From: Methylophilales bacterium | GTDB lineage: Bacteria; Pseudomonadota; Gammaproteobacteria; Burkholderiales; Methylophilaceae | Assembly (NCBI GenBank): GCA_013205275.1 | Contig: JABMNG010000175.1 | Coordinates: forward strand, 1 to 5,025 | Direction of reading: 5' to 3' | DNA length: 5,025 bases | In this document: in pieces, positions 1-5,025 of the stretch | How the letters are laid out: the number at the start of each line of letters is the position of its first letter | Position numbering within the stretch: the first letter of the stretch is position 1 | Position numbers and translations under genes: made by a program | Notes under the pieces: generated by a model | Seen by the model: the letters and a program-made list of their open reading frames with translations, nothing else | Databases searched by the model: none | Told to the model about the DNA's origin: nothing

Positions 1-113
1 CCCACATCTGAGCCAGTCACCTTAAATTTTAGGTTGTGCATGACTTCTGCAATTCCAGACATTCCAGAACCACCAATACCAACAAAATGTATATTGTTTA
101 TTTTATTTTTCAT
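1..113 (-). CDS. murC: UDP-N-acetylmuramate--L-alanine ligase MurC (N-terminal fragment, cut by window edge)
   Basis: MurC is the cytoplasmic ATP-dependent ligase that adds L-alanine to UDP-MurNAc, the first amino acid of the peptidoglycan stem peptide. Only the first 37 codons are in the window; the rest lies beyond base 1. The visible protein starts MKNKINNIHFVGIGGSGMSG and continues IAEV, then a GSDV segment. The GxGGxGMxGIAE glycine loop (residues 12-23) and the GSD at the end of the second strand are the N-terminal Rossmann-like nucleotide-binding signature of MurC. The ATG at 113-111 is chosen because it puts the glycine loop at the usual distance from the N-terminus and follows a GAAGG sequence. 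It overlaps the end of murG by 11 bases in a different frame, so the two are probably translationally coupled. murG followed by murC is the standard dcw order. The identity is firm; nothing can be said about the ATPase and C-terminal domains. Confidence 0.95.
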   Translation of the reverse strand, partial: MKNKINNIHFVGIGGSGMSGIAEVMHNLKFKVTGSDV

Positions 114-1176
114 GGACCAACACCTTCATACAATGCTTCAATATTTCTTGTGAAGCATTCTGTCTTTTTTTACTTCTGATATTAGTAGCCATATTTAAAC
201 ATTCTTTGCGTGTTATTTTTATAAGTAACGACATCAAGTCATTTTCCATGCTTTCTTGCTTAATTATATATCCACCTTTTTTCTCCTCAATAATTTTCGC
301 ATTAAAGAGTTGGTGATTATCAACAGCGTAAGGGTATGGGATTAAAATACTAGCAATTCCAACCTCACAAATTTCAGTAACTGTAAGCGCTCCAGATCTA
401 GCAATAATTAAATCAGCCCATTCATACTTTTTATCCATATCATGGATAAAGTCTATGATATCCACTTCAACATTAAGCTTCTTATAATTATTTATGAGGT
501 CGTTATAATGTTTAGAGCCTGATTGATGAATCACTGTAATTCTTTTTGTTTTATTCACTATTTCAAATATTTTTGGTAAATAATTGTTAAGCTGTTGTGC
601 TCCTAAGCTTCCGCCAAGCACCAATATCCTCAATGAGCCTTTTCGAGCATAAAATCTACCTAGAGGTTCTCTTGTCTTATATATTTCTTCTCTAATAGGG
701 TTACCTATAACCTTCATATTTTTTACGTTAGTTTTAAATCCAGAAAAACTCACGTTGGCAATCATGCTTATTACTCGATTACTTAACCCAACTAACGCAT
801 TCTGCTCATGAATGATAAGATGAATCCTCATAATTTTTGCTGCAATTGCTACTGGGACTGAAATATATCCACCCATAACTAACACAATCGATGGATTTAA
901 TTTTCTAATTGCTATGAAGGCTTGAATCGTTGCATACGTTAATAATAAGGGTAGCTTTAGCCATCTCAATACCCCCTTTCCTCTAACTCCCTGCATCCAA
1001 ATTGGAGAAAATTGAATCTTATTTTTATCTACCAAATGATTCTCCATGCCATCTGGTGTCCCTAGCCATGAAACTTTAAATTCATTTTTTTGAAAGTATT
1101 CTGCTAGTGCTAATCCTGGATAAATGTGTCCTCCAGTGCCTGCCGCAGCAATCAGTATTCTTTTATTATTTATAAT
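103..1176 (-). CDS. murG: UDP-GlcNAc:lipid I N-acetylglucosaminyltransferase MurG, with a non-standard start codon
   Basis: MurG is the peripheral inner-membrane GT-B glycosyltransferase that transfers GlcNAc from UDP-GlcNAc to lipid I, making lipid II. From an ATT start at 1176-1174 the protein has 357 residues, against 355 for E. coli MurG as I recall it. Motifs in order are GTGGH at 13-17 (glycine loop 1), MGGYIS at 101-106 (loop 2), HEQN at 123-126, GNPIR at 158-162, GGSLGAQ at 188-194 (loop 3), HQSG at 217-220, RSGALTVTE at 260-268 and DNHQLFNA at 286-293 (UDP-GlcNAc pocket). The first ATG in frame (1047) lies past GTGGH and would leave a 314-residue protein without it. Between the in-frame TGA at 1188-1186 and that motif there is no ATG, GTG or TTG, only ATT (1176), ATA (1173, 1158) and CTG (1155). 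ATT is preferred because GAGG sits 7 bases upstream; ATA at 1173 is nearly as good. The start overlaps ftsW by 11 bases. Function is certain; the exact start is not. Confidence 0.9.
   Translation of the reverse strand: MINNKRILIAAAGTGGHIYPGLALAEYFQKNEFKVSWLGTPDGMENHLVDKNKIQFSPIWMQGVRGKGVLRWLKLPLLLTYATIQAFIAIRKLNPSIVLVMGGYISVPVAIAAKIMRIHLIIHEQNALVGLSNRVISMIANVSFSGFKTNVKNMKVIGNPIREEIYKTREPLGRFYARKGSLRILVLGGSLGAQQLNNYLPKIFEIVNKTKRITVIHQSGSKHYNDLINNYKKLNVEVDIIDFIHDMDKKYEWADLIIARSGALTVTEICEVGIASILIPYPYAVDNHQLFNAKIIEEKKGGYIIKQESMENDLMSLLIKITRKECLNMATNIRSKKRQNASQEILKHCMKVLVHEK
123..127 (-). promoter_or_regulatory. Probable ribosome-binding site of murC, inside the murG 3' end
   Basis: On the minus strand GAAGG lies 9 bases before the murC ATG; the overlapping AAGGTG is 7 bases before it. 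It falls within the last codons of murG, consistent with coupled translation of the two overlapping genes. It supports the ATG at 113-111 as the start. Confidence 0.5.
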
Positions 1177-2329
1177 ATTGCCCCCTCATATTACCTCTAT
1201 TTTCATAGTCAATTCTTAGTACAATTGCTAGCGCAATCATATTCATTAAAATTCCGCTTCCCCCATATGATAGAAGCGGAAGTGTTAGCCCTTTAGTGGG
1301 AAATAGGCCTAAATTAACACCCATATTAATTATTCCTTGTACCGCAAACCAGATAGCAATCCCCTGAGCCATAAGTGCTGCAAAGTGCCTTTTATTTTGT
1401 ATGGACTCCTTCGCAATTCCAAATATTTTTAATACCAAATATGCAAACAGCCCTATCACTATAGTGACCCCAAATAGACCAAACTCCTCACCCAATACTG
1501 CCAATAAAAAATCTGTATGTGCTTCTGGTAAATACTGAAGTTTTTCTACGCTACCCCCCAACCCAACCCCAAAAAACTCACCCCTACCAAATGCAATTAA
1601 TGAATGTGTTAATTGATAACCTTTTCCATAGGGGTCTGACCATGGGTCTAAATATCCGATTATCCTTTCCGTACGATATGGGCTTGATTTAATTAAAAGA
1701 TAAAGACCAATTGGAGAGAATATTATTAGCCCTAGAAAAATTTTATAGGATAGCCCACCTAGAAATAAAATACCCATAGCAATCATAGTTATCACAGTTA
1801 ATGCACCAAAATCTGGCTCCAATAATAATAAAAATCCTGTAAATATAATTACACCTAACATAGGAAGAAATCCTTTGACGATAGTCCTCATTTGTTTTGA
1901 TTTTCTTAAAACATAGTCAGAGGCATACATAATCGTAAATAATTTTACTGCCTCTGATGGTTGAAAATTAACTATTACTAATGATATCCATCTTCTTGCC
2001 CCGTAAACCTTAATTCCAATTCCTGGGATTAAGACAATAACTAACAATATAATCCCGAATATAAATAAATATGGCGCCATTTTTTGCCAAAAATAAACCG
2101 GGATTAAAAAAGTTAAATACCCTAATAAAAAACCAATTAATATATAAATGGATTGTCGTATTAAATAAAAATAATTTTGATAGTGGGAGGACTTACTTGC
2201 TGCAGCCATATCGATGGAAGATGAATAAACCATTATCAGACCAATCCCAAGAAGCAATAATGATGTCCAAATCAAACCATAGTCTGCGCTTGGTACATTG
2301 TACTTTTTTTGGAATGAAAATATTCTCAT
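1166..2329 (-). CDS. ftsW: Septal peptidoglycan polymerase FtsW (SEDS family)
   Basis: FtsW is the integral membrane SEDS glycosyltransferase of the divisome that polymerises lipid II at the septum together with its partner transpeptidase FtsI (PBP3). The 387-residue protein has a short polar N-terminus and then about ten hydrophobic segments. Family motifs are clear: GARRWI at 110-115, FQPSEAVKL at 122-130, LEPDFG at 170-175, YQLTHSLIAFGRG at 238-250, GLGGSVEKL at 256-264, LPEAHTDF at 267-274 and PTKGLTLPLLSYGGSG at 344-359. Asp273 in HTDF corresponds to the catalytic aspartate known from E. coli FtsW. The PEAHTDF loop, the RIDYENR tail and the position beside murD and murG favour FtsW over RodA. 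The ATG overlaps the murD stop by one base (TAATG); no Shine-Dalgarno sequence is visible before it, so translation probably depends on coupling to murD. The C-terminus MRGQYYK overlaps the start of murG. Length is normal and no key residue is missing. Confidence 0.97.
   Translation of the reverse strand: MRIFSFQKKYNVPSADYGLIWTSLLLLGIGLIMVYSSSIDMAAASKSSHYQNYFYLIRQSIYILIGFLLGYLTFLIPVYFWQKMAPYLFIFGIILLVIVLIPGIGIKVYGARRWISLVIVNFQPSEAVKLFTIMYASDYVLRKSKQMRTIVKGFLPMLGVIIFTGFLLLLEPDFGALTVITMIAMGILFLGGLSYKIFLGLIIFSPIGLYLLIKSSPYRTERIIGYLDPWSDPYGKGYQLTHSLIAFGRGEFFGVGLGGSVEKLQYLPEAHTDFLLAVLGEEFGLFGVTIVIGLFAYLVLKIFGIAKESIQNKRHFAALMAQGIAIWFAVQGIINMGVNLGLFPTKGLTLPLLSYGGSGILMNMIALAIVLRIDYENRGNMRGQYYK
1181..1187 (-). 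promoter_or_regulatory. Ribosome-binding site deciding the murG start, inside ftsW codons
   Basis: The minus strand reads GAGGGGG here, overlapping the Met-Arg-Gly codons near the end of ftsW. It is the only strong Shine-Dalgarno-like sequence near the start of murG. The GAGG core is 7 bases before the ATT at 1176 and 10 bases before the ATA at 1173, which points to one of these as the initiation codon. It is too far (about 28 bases) from the CTG at 1155 to serve that codon well. Confidence 0.6.
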
Positions 2330-3681
2330 TAGACTAGGCTGGAGACAATTGATTTGAAGTCATCGCCTCTTTCAATATAGTTCTTGTACATACCATAACT
2401 AGCACATGCAGGAGCCAGTAATATAATGTCACCTGAGTTTGCGTCATTAAATGCTAGTTGAACTGCCTCTTTCATTGTCCCGAGAATCTTTATTTCAATT
2501 TTTTTTATATTTCTACATGCATTTTTTAATAGGAGCGCATCTTTACCTATTAAATACATTCCACTTACTGAGCTTTTAACACAATCATAAAGTAATGTAA
2601 GATCTTGGCTTTTACTGTCGCCACCAGCAATCAGAAAAATATTCTTTCCTTCAAATGAGTTAATGGCTGCAATTGCAGAAGCTACGTTAGTTGCCTTTGA
2701 GTCATTATAAAAAATAATGCCATTGATTTCCGCTACCCGCTCTAATCTGTTATTTATTGCAGGGAATCCTTTAAGTACCCCTTCAATATCTATAAATTTA
2801 TGATCAAAAACCTTAAATACAGCAATAACAGCCATAACATTCAATTGGTTATGTTTTCCTATGAGATTAATATCGCTTATGTTAATTTTTGTATTTAGAT
2901 CATCCACGATATATGTTTTTTTATTTTCTTTCTTGATGCCATATGCATTTTTTTTATTCTGAATTAACTCAGAAAATACTATTGCATCTTGAATGTTCCA
3001 ATTTTTTATCACTTCATCATCAATATTTATGATTTTATTTTTGGATTGATTTAATATTGATCTCTTTGATAGGGCGTAATCATTAAAGGAATCATATCTA
3101 TCCATATGGTCCTCTGTAATATTCAGAATCATTCCCACATCAAATATAAGTTGATTGCTTATTTCTAGCTGAAAACTTGAAAGCTCTAGAATAATGATAT
3201 CTAGCTCATTGATATTATTCATGCTTAGGATTGGAAGCCCAATATTACCAGCGGCTTTTGCTTTATAACCCGCCTTTAGAAAAAGATGTTCTAGCAATGT
3301 ACAAACAGTTGTCTTTCCATTGGTACCAGTTACCCCGATAATTTTTATTTTTTTTCTATCAACTTCTTGAGAAAATATTGCGAGGTCATTAATAAATGGA
3401 ATACCTTTTTTCCGGATACTCTTCAGCTTAGGACTTCTAAGATCTATACCAGGGCTTATTGCAACACAGTCTATATTTAAAAAGTATTCTTCCTCTAGAG
3501 GTCCACTAAAGTAATTAATAGCTCTCGCATCATTCAATGTCCTTCGTATTCCCTGAATTGATTGGTCTTTGTCATACACGGAGAAATTAATATTTTTATT
3601 GCTTAAATATTGTGCAATTGAGTGCCCCGTTTTACCCATTCCAACTATCAAAATATGTTGAAATTCATTGATATTCATCAT
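2329..3681 (-). CDS. murD: UDP-N-acetylmuramoyl-L-alanine--D-glutamate ligase MurD
   Basis: MurD is the cytoplasmic ATP-dependent ligase that adds D-glutamate to UDP-MurNAc-L-alanine. From the ATG at 3681 it has 450 residues in the three-domain Mur ligase layout. The N-terminal UDP-binding domain has GMGKTG at 14-19 and SPGI at 76-79. The central ATPase domain has the P-loop GVTGTNGKTT at 116-125, ELSSFQLE at 166-173 and NITEDHMDRY at 187-196. Lys206 in ALSKRS matches the lysine that is carbamylated in E. coli MurD. The C-terminal domain has NDSKATN at 326-332, GGDSK at 353-357 and LLAPACASYG at 421-430. An ATG 84 bases further upstream in frame would add 28 residues that are only a shifted reading of the mraY tail and precede the natural first strand (HILIVGMG), so it is rejected. 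The chosen ATG overlaps the mraY stop as ATGA; a second ATG follows at once (3678). There is no strong ribosome-binding site, which suggests coupling to mraY. Confidence 0.96.
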   Translation of the reverse strand: MMNINEFQHILIVGMGKTGHSIAQYLSNKNINFSVYDKDQSIQGIRRTLNDARAINYFSGPLEEEYFLNIDCVAISPGIDLRSPKLKSIRKKGIPFINDLAIFSQEVDRKKIKIIGVTGTNGKTTVCTLLEHLFLKAGYKAKAAGNIGLPILSMNNINELDIIILELSSFQLEISNQLIFDVGMILNITEDHMDRYDSFNDYALSKRSILNQSKNKIINIDDEVIKNWNIQDAIVFSELIQNKKNAYGIKKENKKTYIVDDLNTKINISDINLIGKHNQLNVMAVIAVFKVFDHKFIDIEGVLKGFPAINNRLERVAEINGIIFYNDSKATNVASAIAAINSFEGKNIFLIAGGDSKSQDLTLLYDCVKSSVSGMYLIGKDALLLKNACRNIKKIEIKILGTMKEAVQLAFNDANSGDIILLAPACASYGMYKNYIERGDDFKSIVSSLV

Positions 3682-4781
3682 CGAATTTTTAAACTCGCCA
3701 ACCCAATAAGAACCAACATCATCGTTATAATCCAAAACCTTACAACCACTTGTGTTTCTTTCCATCCTTTTTTCTCATAATGATGATGAAGAGGGGCCAT
3801 TAGAAAAATTCTTTTGCCAACCCCATATTTTTTTCTAGTAAATCTAAAATATGAAACCTGCAATGCAACTGAGATTGTTTCAACGACAAATACACCTGCC
3901 ATAATCATCAGCACAATTTCTTGCCTTACTATCACTGCAATTGTTCCCATAGCAGCCCCAATTGACAATGATCCTAAGTCACCCATGAATACTTCGGCCG
4001 GATATGCGTTGAACCATAAGAATCCTAGTCCCGCACCAGCGAGAGCTGCACAAAAAATAGTTAATTCTCCAGCACCTTGAATGTAAGGAATTCCCAAATA
4101 AGATGAAAATATTGTATTACCAGATAAGTACGCAAAGAGGCCAAGAGCACTAACAACCATAACCGCTGGCATAATGGCTAGCCCATCTAAACCGTCTGTT
4201 AAATTTACAGCATTACTGCTACCTACGATTACAATATAAGCAAGCAAAATGAACCCTACTGCGCCTAATGGGATGCTGGTATTTTTAATAAATGGTATTA
4301 ATAGTTCTGTGGCTTCTGGCGCTGAGGCTGTCACTAAAATATATCCAGCAACACTAAACCCAACAATTGACTGTAATCCGTATTTTTGTAAGGCAGATAA
4401 GCCATCCGACTTTTTTTTCTTTATTTTACTATAATCGTCAATCAATCCTATTAGCGCAAATGCTGTTGTTACAATTATTAAAAGCCAAATATAGCGATTA
4501 CCTAAATCCGCCCATAATATTGTCGTGATTATAATAGCAATTAATATTAAACCCCCTCCCATGGTCGGAGTTCCTGTTTTCTTAAGATGCTCTTCAATTC
4601 CATCTGTTCTAACATATTGTCCAAAACTATAGTCACCCAGTTTTCGAATGAACCAAGGACCCAATACAAATGATATTATTAGTGCCGTAATAATCGCGAG
4701 CACGGCTCTTAGCGATATGTAATTAAAAATATGGAAGGCGCTGTAGTCTTTAGCGAGCCAATTAAAAATCTCTAGTAACAT
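3678..4781 (-). CDS. mraY: Phospho-N-acetylmuramoyl-pentapeptide-transferase MraY
   Basis: MraY is the polytopic inner-membrane enzyme that transfers phospho-MurNAc-pentapeptide from the UDP precursor to undecaprenyl phosphate, forming lipid I and releasing UMP. The 367-residue protein has about ten hydrophobic helices. It carries the family signatures GTPTMGG at 70-76, the Asp115-Asp116 pair in IDDYSK, SSNAVNLTDGLDGLA at 188-202, FMGDLGSL at 265-272 with Asp268, and MAPLHHHYE at 328-336 with the His332-334 triad. These include the Mg2+ and catalytic aspartates known for the family. It aligns from memory with E. coli MraY (360 residues) almost end to end; the extra residues are mainly near positions 316-322 (RKKYGVG), a form I associate with Betaproteobacteria. 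The ATG at 4781 has AAGGA 5 bases upstream and gives the expected N-terminus (MLLEIFNWLAKDYSAF). It starts 13 bases after the murF stop and its own stop overlaps the murD start by 4 bases. Confidence 0.98.
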   Translation of the reverse strand: MLLEIFNWLAKDYSAFHIFNYISLRAVLAIITALIISFVLGPWFIRKLGDYSFGQYVRTDGIEEHLKKTGTPTMGGGLILIAIIITTILWADLGNRYIWLLIIVTTAFALIGLIDDYSKIKKKKSDGLSALQKYGLQSIVGFSVAGYILVTASAPEATELLIPFIKNTSIPLGAVGFILLAYIVIVGSSNAVNLTDGLDGLAIMPAVMVVSALGLFAYLSGNTIFSSYLGIPYIQGAGELTIFCAALAGAGLGFLWFNAYPAEVFMGDLGSLSIGAAMGTIAVIVRQEIVLMIMAGVFVVETISVALQVSYFRFTRKKYGVGKRIFLMAPLHHHYEKKGWKETQVVVRFWIITMMLVLIGLASLKIR

Positions 4782-4786
4782 ATGTA

Positions 4787-4791
4787 TCCTT
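4787..4791 (-). promoter_or_regulatory. Ribosome-binding site of mraY
   Basis: AAGGA on the minus strand lies 5 bases before the mraY ATG, in the 13-base gap after murF. It is a good Shine-Dalgarno match and confirms the ATG at 4781. It lies in the only true gap between genes in this window. Confidence 0.65.
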
Positions 4792-4794
4792 TAT

Positions 4795-5025
4795 CTATAA
4801 AATTTTATTGATAATTTCTTCCATTTTCATAAAGCGTGAGCCCTTGACTAGTATCACACTGTCTTCATTCATTAATTTACTCAATGAATCAAGCAGATCT
4901 TCTTTTGACTCATACCACTTTCCCTGCTTAATTGATTTTGTCATAGATGCCTTCATATTCTCACCAATTGCTAATGTGAAATGGATATTAGATGAATTAA
5001 TGTAACTAATAACATCATCATGAAA
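4795..5025 (-). CDS. murF: UDP-N-acetylmuramoyl-tripeptide--D-alanyl-D-alanine ligase MurF (C-terminal fragment, cut by window edge)
   Basis: MurF adds D-alanyl-D-alanine to the UDP-MurNAc-tripeptide, the last cytoplasmic ligation before MraY. Only the final 76 codons plus the TAG stop at 4797-4795 are present; the frame is open to the window edge. The fragment belongs to the C-terminal Mur ligase domain: HFTLAIGENMKASM (residues 15-28 of the fragment), a helix with WYESKEDLLDSL, and near the end VILVKGSRFMKMEEIIN. The VKGSRxMxME motif close to the C-terminus is typical of MurF. Placement directly before mraY agrees with dcw order. The identity is well supported although the ATPase domain is outside the window. 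Confidence 0.93.
   Translation of the reverse strand, partial: FHDDVISYINSSNIHFTLAIGENMKASMTKSIKQGKWYESKEDLLDSLSKLMNEDSVILVKGSRFMKMEEIINKIL

Noticed and set aside
1181..1185. Frameshift or programmed slippage at the G5 run joining ftsW and murG
   Set aside because: FtsW keeps its family tail (DYENR..MRG) up to the run and ends a few residues later at a normal length. Slippage would create an FtsW-MurG fusion, for which I know no precedent. A rare start codon is simpler.
2071..2337. 88-codon plus-strand open frame opposite the start of ftsW
   Set aside because: It lies wholly antisense to conserved ftsW codons, has low-complexity composition and no recognisable motif.
2499..2506. A8 runs on the coding strand (2499-2506, 2948-2955, 3348-3355, 4411-4418) as possible transcriptional slippage sites
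   Set aside because: They encode ordinary lysine-rich stretches, the frames are intact on both sides, and such runs are expected in AT-rich coding sequence.
3682..3765. In-frame upstream extension of MurD starting with an ATG at 3765
   Set aside because: The added 28 residues are a shifted reading of the conserved mraY C-terminus and do not resemble a MurD N-terminus. The ATGA overlap at 3681 gives the expected start just before the first beta strand.
3814..4434. Plus-strand open frames opposite mraY (3814-4080 and 4249-4434)
   Set aside because: They are antisense to highly conserved mraY sequence and show no domain or plausible ribosome-binding site.
4782..4794. Possible promoter or terminator between murF and mraY
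   Set aside because: The gap is only 13 bases, mostly occupied by the mraY ribosome-binding site, with no hairpin or T-tract.
4808..5005. Plus-strand open frame opposite the murF 3' end
   Set aside because: The opposite strand encodes a clear MurF C-terminal domain, so this frame is a shadow.

Overview
The window is a continuous stretch of the division and cell-wall (dcw) cluster, read entirely on the minus strand. In transcription order, from right to left, it holds the 3' end of murF, then mraY, murD, ftsW, murG and the 5' end of murC. This is the classical proteobacterial order, with no insertion, mobile element, RNA gene or intergenic gap longer than 13 bases. I see no promoter or terminator inside it, so the genes probably sit in the middle of one long polycistronic transcript.

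The genes form a consecutive pathway. MurF (partial) completes the UDP-MurNAc-pentapeptide in the cytoplasm. MraY moves phospho-MurNAc-pentapeptide onto undecaprenyl phosphate to give lipid I. MurG adds GlcNAc to give lipid II. FtsW polymerises lipid II at the septum. MurD and MurC act earlier, adding D-glutamate and L-alanine respectively.

The organism is a Gram-negative proteobacterium with an AT-rich genome (roughly one third G+C by eye). From memory of the families, the MraY C-terminus (KYGVGKRIF, KETQVVVRFWIITMMLVLIGL) and the FtsW tail (RIDYENR..MRG) look most like Betaproteobacteria. Together with the low G+C and tight packing, this suggests a streamlined lineage such as the OM43/Methylopumilus-type Methylophilales. 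That placement is inference and would need a tree.

Junctions are very tight: murF-mraY 13-base gap, mraY/murD 4-base overlap, murD/ftsW 1-base overlap, ftsW/murG about 11-base overlap, murG/murC 11-base overlap. The one unusual point is the murG start. The reading frame clearly extends through the essential N-terminal GTGGH motif, but there is no ATG, GTG or TTG in frame between the upstream stop and that motif. Translation therefore probably begins at a rare ATT or ATA codon behind a GAGGGGG ribosome-binding site inside ftsW. Gene callers limited to standard starts would shorten MurG by about 43 residues. Apart from this the region is ordinary core genome, and I found no sign of a novel system.
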